Source: Agroathelia rolfsii (Eukaryota > Basidiomycota > Agaricomycetes > Amylocorticiales > Amylocorticiaceae). From it: 64,000 nt of DNA. The notes beneath the pieces were generated by a model. It made no database searches. It was given only the letters and a program-made list of their open reading frames with translations, and was not told the DNA's origin. The DNA is taken from NCBI GenBank assembly GCA_018343915.1, contig JABRWF010000008.1:2480001-2544000 (forward strand), in the 5' to 3' direction. Positions 41,542 to 53,870 of the stretch are shown here, in pieces (position 1 is the first letter of the stretch; each line of letters begins with the position of its first letter). The position numbers and the translations under genes were made by a program.

Positions 41542-43787
41542 CTATGACACAACTAGCAATGAGGCCAGCGTCGCCTGCGCCTGCACCACCTCCAGCGCTT
41601 GCTGCACCTCCAACCTCCGTCTCGCCGCCGCCAGCCAGTCCGTCAGCAGCTCCTTGGCCGTCCCCCGCAGCTGGTTCAGCTCCCGCGCAGCCGAGTCCAG
41701 GTCCTTCTCGCCCAGGTGATGCTCCGCCCTTGCCAGCACACTCAGTACATCATCCCCCTCCACAAGCCCCTCGCGGCGGAACTGCAGCTTGCTAAACACA
41801 TGCGACGCCAGGTGACTCAGCAAGCCCGCATTCTGCTCCGGCACCAGCGCAACGCTCGCCACGCGCGGCGCCACCGAGCTTGTGAACCAGCTCGCGAGGT
41901 CCGCTAGCGGCTCGACGCCAACGTCGGGCACCGCCGTCGCCTCCAGCGTATCGAGAGCCGTGGCGACCACCTCGTCCTCGCGTGCGGCGGCAACGTGGCG
42001 CAGCACACGGAGTTCCTCGCGGAACGGCTTGCGCACGGGTGCGTCGACGACGCTCGTGAGCGCACGGAAGGCCGCCCAGAGCGCGTGCACCCGCAGGTTC
42101 TCGTCGAGGTAGGACGAGTGGTCGAGCGCGACGCGTTCGAGGCGCTTCAGGCTCGTGGCAAGTTCGTCCAGCTTGGCAAGGCGTCCGCCGCGCTCCTGCT
42201 CGACTTGGACCTTGACCTCGCGGATCCAGCGGCGTTGGAGCTCAATGCCTTGAGCAATGACCTCCTCCTTGAGTCTGTAGATAGATACATTAGTATATAA
42301 ATATAATCATGATACCCACTGCCACTTACCGCTCATTAATCAACTCCGTCTGAGTCTGCAGCTCATTCTCCAGCTTCTCTCTATATGCCTGCACGAGCTT
42401 GGCGCGCTCAGCCTCGAAGAACTTGCGGAAATCCTCCTCCTGCAAATCCAGCTTGTCCTGCGCTTCCATCTCCATCTCGAGCAGCTTCACGGTATACTCG
42501 CGCGTCTGTTCGTCCAATTTGGCTTCGAGCTGCGTGCGCTCCTCCTCGCGTACCTTGTCGATTCGCGAGGAGAGTGCGGTCAGGTCACCCTTGGCTACAT
42601 CAAGCACCTCCTTTGCGTTCGTCGCCGCGCTCGGGTTGGCGTTCAAGTACGACGCGAGCTGGTCAATGGTCGATGCGAGTTGTTGGATGACTGGTTCGGA
42701 AGCGGCGAGCTCGGACACGGAGGGAGCTATGAGGGGTAGGGGCTCTGGGGCAGCCGCCTCCTCAGTCTTGGCCGATCCGGACGCAGCCGTCGCCGCCGCC
42801 GCCTTTTTGGGCTTGGGACGCTCATACCCAGGCGGGGGCTCAAATCCAAGCGGCAGCGGGGTATCATACGACGGCGGTGCATCAGCAGACACCACTTCCG
42901 CCGTTGTAGCCTCCGGGAAAGTATCAGGAGGCGCACCTGCAGGCTGCTCGGGTGTTGTCGTTGCCTCAACAGTAGAAGGCAGTTGCTTTCCCGACAACGC
43001 CGCCTCGGCTTTGGCCACCAAGTCGGCCACTTCGTCCGTAAACTGCTCCGCCTGGTGCTTGGCCGCACCGACGAGCGACCCACTATCGCTCTTCTCCACG
43101 CTCGTCTTAAGCCCCGACGCAGCCTCACGTACACGCTGCACGGCCTCCTGTGCAGATGCCTTGGCCTGTTCGATAACCGCACTCCCCTCACCACCGGCGG
43201 CGCTAGACTTGGCCTTGTCCGCGGCACCCTGCACGAGCTCCTGCACCTTCTTCGCCGCATCCACGGCTGCATCCGCAACATCCTTGAGCGTCAGCGCATC
43301 CCACTTGTTCGCTTCGGCGTACTCGAGTGCGGCCTGGCCCAACGGCACACTCTCGCTCAGGAAATCATAGTACCCCTCGTTCTTGAACGCAACGAACACA
43401 CTCGAAACGTAGAACGTGCCCGTGGCAAGCGCGGAGTAGAACAGGAATCGACGGAAGAGGTTTTTCGTCTTCTTTTTCGTGACGGGTGCAACGGTCGATG
43501 CGGAGGTGGTGGTGGTGGTGGTGGAGGCGGATGCGGTCGATGGTGTCACTGGTGCTGTTGCATAGCGCTATTGTTTTGTTTTTTTATATTCGTAGATGGA
43601 GATGTTATATATTTTCACAAGAGCAGCAGACAAGCATAAAAAGATAAGAAATCCCCGTATATGAGCAAACACATTCTCAGCTATAACAGACGGGAAAAAC
43701 GGGCGGGCGTACGCGATAGCTCGTCCTAACGAGGGCGCGCCCCGGGAGGACTGCTGTTCTATGTCTCGTCGGGAGTGCGCGCAGCAT
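41542..43787 (-). CDS. MIC60: MICOS subunit MIC60 (mitofilin)
   Basis: Inner-membrane organiser of mitochondrial crista junctions. Exon 1 (43787-43713, 25 codons) gives MLRALPTRHRTAVLPGRALV, then RTSYR. After a GT-AG intron, exon 2 (from 43567) continues RYATAPVTPSTAS. Together these form an Arg-rich mitochondrial presequence. A single membrane segment follows (LFYSALATGTFYVSSVFVAF), then an Ala-rich region and a long coiled coil (LLEMEMEAQDKLDLQEEDF onward). A 54-bp intron near 42276-42329 leads to the C-terminal mitofilin domain: VHALWAAFRAL, FREELRVLRHVA, and LSHLASHVFSKLQFRREG, ending in LRGTAKELLTDWL and LLVVS. Complete by all landmarks. The frame from 43549 opens with GTG; the real start is in exon 1. 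Confidence 0.9.
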
Positions 43788-44035
43788 CCCCGGTGAGGTT
43801 GGCTAGCAGTAAACGGGTTGTTGGAAGGAGAGTAAGGAAAATAGGGATTGACGATATGCTCGTCTTTTGGGCCTTGTCTTGTGCGCACTCTTTGGAGTTT
43901 TGGACCCGTTCTGTGCCGGCGTCGGCCTTTCGGATGTGGTTACCCTTTTTGGACATGTGTCTACTTATCGTAACCGGTCTATTGGAGAGTTAACCGAGGT
44001 GTGGTGTTGTGTAATAGGCACAAGTATAGGACAGA

Positions 44036-44066
<31 letters not shown>

Positions 44067-44087
44067 TGCTTCTGCAATTCGACCACC
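43788..44087. promoter_or_regulatory. Divergent promoter region MIC60 / ATG22
   Basis: 300 bp between two divergent start codons. It includes an (AAT)n run at 44036-44066, close to the ATG22 start. Confidence 0.45.
44036..44066 (+). repeat. AAT microsatellite
   Basis: About ten perfect AAT units, ending 21 bp before the ATG22 start codon. Confidence 0.9.
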
Positions 44088-46831
44088 ATGGAACTTGCTG
44101 ATAGCACAAGCAAAAAGGATGTGGATATTGTCGTAGAGAACGGTGCTGCCCCTGAGCTCGACCGGTCTGCTGCAAGCTCTGGCTTATCTCCCAGCTCAAG
44201 TGATTGGACGACTACTCGCTGGGAGCTCTGGTCTTTCTATCTCTACTACATTGTACGCAGGCAATTCCAAGTACTATTGTCTTTATTTTTATTATTATTT
44301 ATGATAGGGTAACAATGGTCTCTCTGGATTCAACTTTGGTCCTTCGCAATTCCAAAATCTGCTCTACCTAGCTGGCTACGATCCCAACCAGCCCCCTTTC
44401 ACTGCTGCTTGTGGGGCTGGTACGGACTGCGTGCTGCCTTATCTTGGTCGTGTACGCGATAGTCAGTACTCAAATGTTCGCCTAATAAATCAGACATTGA
44501 TTATGACTTTATTAAAAAAAATTGACAGTCAACTCCATTGTGCTCCTCACCAACGGTATCTCGTTTGCCATTCAGGCAGTTCTTCTGCTGCTTGTTGGCG
44601 CATGGGCAGACTATGGCCGGTGGAGGTTCGTGGATACGCTATATGCAACTTAAAAGTTTCTCTCTCGAATCGAAGCCCAACGACTTGCTTGATTTAGACC
44701 CAACATCACTATCTTCTTCACGTTTCTAGCAGTTGCTGTTTCATTTGCGTGGCTTGGCGTGGAAGATCCGTCTAAATGGCGGGCGGGTGTGGCGCTGTAC
44801 ATTCTTGGATGTAGGAGCGTCCATGATTTATCTTGAAAGCTAAAAATGTCTCATCCCTCCCCCTCCCCCCACACACACTTTTGTTAAATATATTCGCCCG
44901 GTACCAGTGATCACGTACCAGGTAAGAGCAAATACAGCCCGTTTACTCTGCCGCTAATTCCTATGGTCAGTGCGCTCTTACATTCTGGACAGCCGCCTTC
45001 CCCGGTCTAGCACGCGACCTACCTGAAGTAAAACAATCAAAGTTACAAGTATCCGAAGGCACCAAAACGTTTGTCTACCATCCCCCTCAAAGAAAATACA
45101 GTCGAAGCAGTACTGAAATACATTATCATCACACCTACTCGCAGACAAGAAGGCCACGCCGAATTCGAATCTCTCGCACGTAACCGCGTCTCAAACGTCT
45201 CCTTCGCTGTCTCTTCCGCGGGCGAGATCGTCATACTTGCCATCATGGTCGGCATCCTCAAGGGGCTTCACTCCGATGCGAGCACAGAGAATAACACACA
45301 CGCGTTTAGCGTCCTTGTCGCTTTTGCTGGTGGAGTTTGGTGCAAGTAACTTGAAATTAATATCGATGTCACTGTTAGGATTTATATATTTAATAATTTG
45401 CAGTGCTCTGCGCCATCCCGTGGTTTGTCCTCGAAAAACGCCGCCCAGGCTTGTCGCTCCCCCCAGGATCAACGCTACTCACGATCGGATTCAAGCAGAC
45501 ATATGTCGCGCTTCAGGAATGCATGAGACTGAAGCAGACATTTTTGTATCTGGTGTTTTACTTCCTCATGTTTGTCATTCACTTTCCTGATTTTTAAGGA
45601 TTTGGAAAGTAGCTGATTAAATTGCAGGGGCGATGTATTGAATACAACTGTGTATGTGCATATTCATGTCCTTTGAGCGGATGGTTACAGAAACGATTGA
45701 CATTGTCTCCAGAACTGTCATCGGGACGTTACAGAACAGGTAAACTCCCACCTCCATGAAGCAAGACATCATTCTGACCCTCATTTATTCTTGTATTCTA
45801 GCGTCGTGTCCTACTCAACGTTACAGCTCACACTCTTGCTCATTGTCGGTATCGTCGCGCAAGGGCTCGGGATTTAGTTCGTACCCCTTTCTCTTTGTAT
45901 ATGAATGAAGAATTTGAAATTCACACTCACACCACAGTGGATTCTGGCTTGTTCAAAAATGGTACAAGATTAGTACCAAAGCTGTACGTTGTCTCTTCTT
46001 CCATTCTACTCAGTGCAACCTTGCTTACCCATGAAACTGTATTACATCACTCCTAGATGCTCAGCTTCAATGTCTTCTGGATCATCATCCTCACTATCTG
46101 GGGTCTCATCGGCGTACACACGGATAAGTTTGGGTTCAAGCACGTTTGGGAGATTTGGTACGCCTCCTCCGGTTTTCTGTAGCGACGAAGATGAATGATA
46201 TTGACTCTTTTCTAAAAAAAAAAAAAAAAAAAAAAAAAGGTTGTATCAAGTATTTTATGGACTGATGGTTTGTCCATGGTACGCATATAGCCAGACGATG
46301 ATAAGCGAGGTTTCTCCTTTGCCACAAATGTAAGCCTTTTTCCCCATAACATAAACACAGTGTCTTGGGCTAAGTGTTTGGTCATAGGTTCCTATTCTTC
46401 GCTCTGTTCTCTGTTGCAAGCACTCGTCATTTCTACACTCTAGCGTTTACTCTTCTAATCTCGACTCATCTAGGTCGGGAAAACGTCCGCATTCATAGGG
46501 CCCTTTGTCACTTCCGCCATCATCACCGCTTCGGGGAATAACAACAACATGCCATTTGCGTTTTTATTTGCACTGTAAGTCTGCTTTCCTGCTTCTTTTG
46601 TTTCTACATTTTGTTATGCAAACCTGAAATTTTTTTATTACTCTTTTCTTACCCTACCTCCTCCACTTGCTTACTTTTCTCTTTTCATGATGCAGAGGCA
46701 CGTTCAGCACCATCTTCCTATACTTTGTCGATGTACAGAAGAGCCGAGTGGAGTGTGAACTCTTTATCGAGGCCGAGGCGCAAAAGGATGCGTTTGGTGA
46801 GGTCGGAATCGGCGCCGTTGGTGATGCATGA
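44088..46831 (+). CDS. ATG22: Autophagy protein 22 (vacuolar amino-acid exporter)
   Basis: MFS-type membrane protein of the vacuole. In yeast it exports amino acids released from autophagic bodies. The N-terminus is polar (MELADSTSKKDVDIVVENGA), then WELWSFYLYY/GNNGLSGFNFGPSQFQNLLY, the Atg22 signature. Membrane segments include VLLTNGISFAIQAVLLLLVG, ITIFFTFLAVAVSFAWLGV, CALTFWTAAFPGLARDLPE, SFAVSSAGEIVILAIMVGIL, and KQTFLYLVFYFLM. Also VWEIWLYQVFYGLMVCPWYA, QTMISEVSPLPQM, and SSFIGPFVTSAIITASGNNN. About twelve short exons. The intron at 46158-46239 has its acceptor AG at the end of a 25-A tract. Start at the ATG 22 bp after the AAT repeat. Stop TGA at 46829-46831. Confidence 0.88.
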
Positions 46832-48554
46832 TTGATATCAGCATCATGATCACTCTCTATCTAGTCTCACGACGTCCCACGTTTTTATGACGATGCTTAG
46901 ATGAGATTGTTAACGTTTAACCAACATTAATGATTAACGTAACGTTGACACTATGTTGGTAACAATGATATCATTTTTTTCAGACTGACTCGACGTGAAT
47001 TTACGACAGCCTGGTGTCTTGAAATGCGATTTTTTAGACTTTTTTTTTTTTTAGCCCCCTCTCGAAAGCAAGGCGAGAATACGCGTCGGCCACAGTCGCA
47101 TTCTGAGTATATATAGCTATCTCACCGTTCTTTCTACCCACTTCCCCTATTTTCTTACCACAACAACCAATTCAACGCTACTCGATGCCTATACTGCGTC
47201 TATACGATCAGCTGACATACTGAATCTGACGGTATTTTGGCTCGCTAGTTTAAGCAAGTTGACATTGTGCTTCAAACCCAGTCATTCCTACAACCCGTCG
47301 TCCTGCTATCTTCTGTAACTTAAGTTCAGCAGTATCACTATAAGAACGCTGGCTGCCTTCAGTATCGTACCTCCTCCTTGAAACATGTGCTCCATGATTG
47401 ATTTATCGTATATGATGCCAGTGAACTCATCAACCTGTGATACATGTAGATTGCTGAAGGCTCGTAAGAGCCTCGAGCACGCTGATTTGGCCCTGAACAT
47501 GTGTATGTATTTACCAACACTTAATGCATGCAAGATCGTCTTTTTAATTGTTCTACAGCCCCAATGAGAACTGGTTTGTACCAGAGCTCAAATGACAGCA
47601 GGCCTACCGTTCCCCTTAGATACCCTCAGGCCGTAATCTCCACTGGCAACTAACTATTCTAGCACTCATTCCTGCAATTCCTGCTCGCAATAATTTATGC
47701 GCTGAATCTTATGTATTCAAACTGAAGGACCGAGCACGAATCAACTCCTGCGTGTTCTCTCGTATGAACCATGAGAAAAACTGCTAGCTACTATTATTAG
47801 TATGCTCGCCGCTGGCGGGGTCTGTCAACTCGAGGGATAACCTAAGCATGGGTCTATTATACCATATAGCTACTACCGATCACGGGTACAAGGCACAGTC
47901 CAGTTTGAACTCGAATCATGCTTGCCTCGTAACAATCATTTTGTAATGCCATCATAGGGGCTCATGTGGGCGCACAGTGATAACACTTGAGTCATATAAC
48001 TGATTGCTTATCAGTCTCTCTACAGTGTTAAGTAACTTAAGGCTCGAGCGGCCCACTTTGTATCATGATCAGGACGTGCCTTGATGCCTTTAACTCGCCA
48101 TCTGGACCCCTGATCGATATCCCGTAAGTAACTGCTACTGCTCTGATAATGGCGCGGTATCTTTTCTTTATGAGCACTGGTTAGCGGCTTTGCTACTCCA
48201 TCATGCATCGTCCGCTGTGCTTAGCTGTGTCTCGGACTGAAGTACGACACAACTGGGAGAACCCTAGACAGCAAGGCACACTCCCGTCTAAATTTAGGAT
48301 GATAAGGTGATCCATCATCAGAAGAATGCTCACCATCATGTAATGGCCTCTAGCTGCTTAAATTGGGGAGAATCTCTGTCTAGTGGCTAATTATTTAGAC
48401 TAACGAGACGTTGTCTGGCCTCACTTGCTATGCAACCTCATCTCCGATGATCCGAGTTCACCGCCGCTCCGATTACATATAAAAGTAGCTGGGGACTGCG
48501 GAGTCAAAGCAGTCAGTATCCCTCTGTCCTATACAAGTTTCCTCGATTTTCATC
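46832..48554. other. Intergenic region
   Basis: A 1.7-kb region with no supported gene. A T-homopolymer lies around 47039-47053. A TATA box for the next gene is at its right end. Confidence 0.5.
48478..48484 (+). promoter_or_regulatory. TATA box of small secreted protein 3
   Basis: TATAAAA, 71 bp before the start codon, in an otherwise mixed-composition flank. Confidence 0.5.
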
Positions 48555-48836
48555 ATGAAATTCTTCAACCTATACATTGGTCTTCCTGCTATCCTTGCTA
48601 TGACTATGGTCGTTGGCGCACCGGTTCTTAAGGAAAGGGTTTGTCCATTCCACTGATATATTGATTTGTGCAGCATTGAACGTCCTATTATGGGTTTCCG
48701 ACATTATCATTAGGAGCCTTCATTATGCGATAGAGTCATCCCAGTCGATGTGGCCGAGAGATCCGTCGATACAGGATATGGAATCAAATACACCATAATT
48801 GATGTGGATGAGAGGGGTGTTGGTTGCGTAGCATGA
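48555..48836 (+). CDS. Small secreted protein 3 (68 residues)
   Basis: Two exons, 48555-48638 and 48714-48836, joined in phase across a 75-bp GT-AG intron. The signal peptide MKFFNLYIGLPAILAMTMVV ends at GAP, followed by a dibasic-like LKER at the exon end. The mature part has EPSLCDRVIPVDVAERSVDT and a C-terminal ERGVGCVA, giving two cysteines. The family was not recognised. The C-terminus has Cys at position -3, so it is not a CaaX box of a mating pheromone. A good TATA box upstream and clean splice sites support a real gene. It is likely a lineage-specific secreted peptide. Confidence 0.55.
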
Positions 48837-51042
48837 TTTAATCCATGACCGCGTGTAATAATAGTGCATGGGCATTTATCCAAGAGACCTGTAGGTCAAT
48901 TGCATTAACATTGATCACTGGCATGTCCGAATTTCTGATGACAATACTAGCTAGACATTAGCAATCTGTACTATGGCTCCAAACAGTTTACGTGATGGCC
49001 CTGTATCGGTTGAAGCTTCGGTCAAAAAGTTGTCGATGTAACATTTGAAACCTAAGTTATAAAGAAATATTCAAATTCAAGGTTGAGCAACTTGTAGTAC
49101 TGCTCGGTCACGTTACATGCATTTTAAGCATTTTTATGCTTCTCAGATCCAACGAAGCAGGACGCATATATTCAGTAAATGATATGACTATAGAATGGGC
49201 TTCAACATAAAGCTAGTGGCGTTCTACATGATGGGCAATACCCTTGCCTGACCCTCAAAATGAATTTACGTAGCTATATATGGTGCTACATCAACTGATG
49301 GCACTTTGATGTAGCACTATATCGACTATATGGGACTATATAATCCCGAGCTAGGGGTCAATTTCGACATAGATTGTTAGCATTTCCATATAGAAGAACT
49401 TGATTCTAAAATATTTGTGGGGCTCCACATTAGGAAACGCTGAAAAAATATGTTGAACCTGCCAGTTGAATCTACGTAGCTACATATGGACAATATAATG
49501 CTACGTCGGCTGATGGTACTTTTATGTAGCACTATATAGACTACATGGGGCTATATGTCCCGGGCTGGAAGTCAGGTTCGACATGGATTTATAGTATTTC
49601 CTGATGCTACTAGTATGCTTCGGCCAGCAGACGTTAGTTTCATAGCCCATCTTGACACTAGCAGTCTTCTTCAAATTCTATACCCCCTACTACCTCTCGA
49701 ATATCTGTCGCGTTCTGCGGCTCCTTTTATTCCCGCTCGTTACATTCCCCTTACTACTATAATATCTCTTTCCAATCTCATTGTTCTTGCAGCCCATAAT
49801 ATATGTTGGAGGTCTACGAAATCATACATTATCAGGTTATACATGAATCCTCAGGCCTTATTGGTGCCTATTCAATGCTTTACAAAAGTAATATACATAT
49901 CACATACACCAAATCCACCAACTTCATGTTACCGCCGGCGATCTCAAAACTCTCGATAACCACGTAACTGCTAATATATGCTTTTCTTCACTTATCCGGC
50001 GCCTCACGTTAGGATAGAACGGCTTCAACAAGATAATTATGAATGCACATCAAATTCATTTTCATTCATTCATCACCGGCATTATTCATTAGACCGTCCA
50101 TCAGTCGAATATGAATGCATTTTTGTTCTGAGCAATACTAGTGTTATCACGAGCGGATGTCGCGATATCCGCGTTCCTTGTTATGTGTGTTTTGTCTTGC
50201 GTTATCTGTGCATTGTCTTTCCTCATTGCGATTGCGTTGAATGGTCATTTCCGTGGTAGGTGTGTCCGTTATGATTGCGGTTGGTTATGTAAGATTGAAG
50301 GATTATAATCAAATCCGGATATGGCTAGCGAGGATGATGCGGTAACGAAAAAGGGGGGCACGGATGTGATAGATTAGACTGGTTTGCTAGCTACCGTCCC
50401 TTGCGTCATGGTCTCCTTGTTCGGATCGATTAGTGTTAATTAACACCGAGTCCACATGGGAGTAAGCGCACTCCATGGCTATGATTATGAAAAAATGGCT
50501 TAACTATGAAGTCATAATAGAGTGTGCTTCAGCTATCTTTACGTGTGTGTGCGCGAGAATTTTCACTTTTGGGATGAAGTGTTATCAGGCAGGAAATACA
50601 ACAATTGGGAGTGTATGCACAGGGATGGCTGCCATGTTATTCTAGAGTTGATGGTGCCGTGACTGTTGCGAGAAAAGTTGAACAGAAAGTGTCAGGGGAT
50701 AGTACTAGGAGTCTATAACTCTATAGGAATGCTGTGGCTGGACTATCTATCATCTCATTGAAGCTGCTTGAGACCCTGTTCAGCCAAGTTTCCTGTTTTG
50801 AACATGCAAGATCATATCTACCACAGATTACTGGTACTTGGATCCATATCAAAAACAAATAGTATGAAAGCAGTGGCATTGGAGAGAGTGCGTAAAAGAG
50901 AGAACAGCCGGCGCCTTGTCCGCGGCGAAGGCACGAGTGCTAAGGCAGGCGGGTATTTGTACCCCGCTGCTGCCAGTGGCCCTGTTTCATTCACCCGTCC
51001 TGCTCTCTCTTTCTCTCCTCCACCTCACATTCATTATTAGCC
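48837..51042. other. Intergenic region with diverged tandem repeat
   Basis: No gene was seen. It holds the two-copy repeat at 49261-49601. The CT-rich leader of trehalase is at its right end. Confidence 0.5.
49261..49601 (+). repeat. Diverged two-copy tandem repeat with hairpin
   Basis: Copies are at 49261-49387 and 49467-49601. They share TACGTAGCTA, ATGTAGCACTATAT, GACTA.ATGGG.CTATAT, CCCG.GCT, and TTCGACAT...TTTCC. In copy 1, GTGCTACATCAA (49283) and TTGATGTAGCAC (49306) form a perfect 12-bp stem. The copies differ at many sites, so the duplication is old. Confidence 0.65.
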
Positions 51043-53870
51043 ATGGCACCAGCCCTCAACCACCCCACCGCCGTGTCCTTTGTCGACGATAATTCTAGAC
51101 CAGTTAATGTAGATGCCGCCACTTACTATGGCGGCGGCGAGACCTTCACTCGCTCGCGAACCTACAGTTATGTACGTCATCCCTAACCTCTATACGTTGC
51201 ATGTTTCTCTTGCAGTAGCTCACATAATTCAACGACCCACAATAGTCCCACATCCATGGCTATAACCCCAAAGTTGCCCCAGCCTTTGAAGATGATAATC
51301 ACAGACGCCTGAGACGCATGTCCCATGACGAAAAGTCAGTCACCGCTCCGCGTCGATTCCTGATCGATGTCGAGGAGACCATCCGAGTCATCCTCGAACA
51401 AGAGGACACCGATGGCGACTTCCAAATTAGCATTACCGACGCAGGTCCTAAGCTGATGCCCCTCGGCACGGCCACTAGCAATGGCTTCAAGACGTTTGAC
51501 ATTCGAGTACGTGTGATCATACCCATATTTTTTTATCAAATCCAGAGATGAAAACTGATATACCATCTCATAGGGCACCTACATGCTCTCGAACCTGTTG
51601 CAAGAGCTTGCCCTTGCTAGGGATCACAATCGCAAGCGTATCGTCCTCGATGAGGCCCGTCTGACGGAGAATCCCGTCGATCGCCTCTCGCGCATGATCA
51701 AGCACTCCTTCTGGCACTCGCTCACGCGTCGCATCGATGGCGACGGTCTTGAAATCATTTGTGCCGACCCTAAGAACAGAACTGGCCGTGTGAACCCCCG
51801 GATCTACATACCCCATGGGGAGCCGGCCATGGTGGAATATTACAGGAAGGTTGCTAGGGAAAAGCCCCATCTGAACCTCGATGTTCAGGTTCTCCCTCGC
51901 AAATGCGACGATCCTGCATTCGTAAAGAGCTTGAACTCCAAGCCGGGTATCCTTGCCCTTGCCATGAGGGAGGCCGATGACGGTCATGGTGGCCGCACCC
52001 TCAAAGGCATTCCCTTCATCGTGCCTGGTGCTCGCTTCAACGAGGTAGGTTGACGTACACGTGTACCTGTTTCACCTCTCTGATTGTTTCCCATAGCTGT
52101 ACAACTGGGACTCGTACTTTATCACCCTCGGTCTCCTCGTCGATGGCCAAGTCGCCATGGCTAAAGGCATGGTCGAGCACTTCATCTTCGAGATCAAGCA
52201 CTATGGCAAAATCCTCAACGGCAGTCGCAGCTACTATCTCTGCCGCACTCAGCCTCCCTTCCTGACCGACATGGCGCTCCAGATCTACAATCAGCTCGAT
52301 CGGTCTGACCTCGAGTCCAACCGACAGTGGCTCAAGGCAGCCATCCAGGCCGCCATCAAAGAATACCACACCATTTGGGTCGCCGAGCCGCGCATGGACC
52401 CCAAGACGGGCCTGTCGCGCTACCGCCCCGACGGACTGGGCATCCCGCCCGAGACGGAGGCGACGCACTTTACGCATATCCTCGAGCCCTACGCGGCCAA
52501 GCACGGCATCTCCGTGCTCGAGTTCAGTGAAAAGTACAACGACGGCGTAATCAAGGAGCCAGAGCTAGACGAGTACTTCTTACACGATCGGTCCGTGCGT
52601 GAGAGCGGGCACGACACGACGTACCGGTTTGAGAAGCGGTGCGCGAACCTGGGCACGATCGACCTCCAGGCGCTGCTGTACAAGTATGAGGTTGATATCG
52701 GCACGGCGATCCGCGAGGTGTTTGACGATGAGCTCGAGCTGGAGGAGGACTTCCCCTTGGCGCCGTTCCCGCCCTCGGTCGAATCGTATGCGAACAAGTA
52801 TCGCGAGCGGTCCCTGTCGCGCGCGCAGAGGAGCCAGGAATGGTTCGACCGCGCCGAGTTTAGGAAGCAGATGATCGACAAGTATCTGTGGAACGAGAGC
52901 AAGAGCTTGTACTTTGATTACGACACCGTTCAGGAGAAGCAGATTCTCTATGAGAGCGTCACGAGCTTCTGGCCTTTGTGGGCGGGATGTGCCAGCGAGG
53001 AGCAGTGCTGGAAGCTTGTGTATGTTGCTTGGTTCCCTGTCCTGACAACTACGTGACGTTTACTTTTCTTCTCTTCAGCTCTCAGTCGCTGCAGAAGTTT
53101 GAGGTGCTTGGCGGCCTCGTCTCCGGAACGGAGGAATCGCGTGGTAAGATCTCACTCGATAGGCCTAACCGTCAATGGGATTACCCATACGCATGGTAAG
53201 CGAATACTCTTTGTACTCTTGCTGGTCCGATGACTGACAGCTTCTGAACAGGCCACCGCACCAGATCATGGCATGGGTTGGTCTCGAACGATATGGATAC
53301 CTTGAAGATGCACAACGCCTGGCCTATCGGTTCCTCTACATGTACGCCGTCCTCTTACTGCTAAATTATGATACTCGTTGATGGAAGTCAAATAGGATGA
53401 CCACCGCTTTTGTTGACTTCAACGGTGTCGTGCCCGAAAAGGCAAGCTTACCTTATATTTCATCTTTTTTAGTTAATATCACGATATTAACCTCACATCG
53501 TCTTTCTACAGTTCGACGCTGTCAAGCTCTCTCATTTGGTTGATGCAGAGTATGGTAATCAGGGTATCGACTTCAAGATGGTTCCTCGTGAAGGCTTTGG
53601 CTGGATGAATTGTTAGTCTCCCTTGTCCTCTTAACACCTGATAACAGGAAATGCTTACATTTTTTTTTCGAATTTTTTAAAATAGCTGCCTACCAAGTCG
53701 GCCTCTCCTTCCTGAACACGCACATGCGCCGTGCCGTGGCAGCATGTACCAGCCCTGAGGTATTCTTCGGCGTCAATGCCAACGCGGATGTCATGGCCGC
53801 TCAGACCACAGCTTCCCACGCCGACCCGTTGGGTCTTGCTATGGATGCTCTCTCGCTAATCGGCAACTAG
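51043..53870 (+). CDS. NTH1: Neutral trehalase (GH37)
   Basis: Cytosolic α,α-trehalase, which splits trehalose to glucose. The regulatory N-terminus has RRLRRMS at residues 63-69, a typical PKA site (Ser69), and the Ca-binding loop [18 protein letters not shown]. The catalytic GH37 domain includes [19 protein letters not shown] (signature 1), [35 protein letters not shown], and [20 protein letters not shown]. The end of the domain has [25 protein letters not shown] (signature 2), and [18 protein letters not shown]. About eight exons with GT-AG introns. Length near 750 residues, as in yeast and other fungi. Activation by cAMP/PKA and 14-3-3 is known for the family; the sites here suggest the same control. 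Confidence 0.95.

Noticed and set aside
42399..43370. 323-codon plus-strand frame
   Set aside because: It is exactly antisense to the MIC60 exon, rich in Ser/Ala from reversed GC-rich codons, and has no family features.
48555..48836. Mating pheromone precursor
   Set aside because: The C-terminus GVGCVA has Cys at -3, not the CaaX box needed for farnesylation, and a signal peptide is present, which pheromone precursors lack.
49555..49959. 134-codon plus-strand frame
   Set aside because: It begins inside the tandem repeat, has irregular composition and no motif; probably chance in AT-rich DNA.
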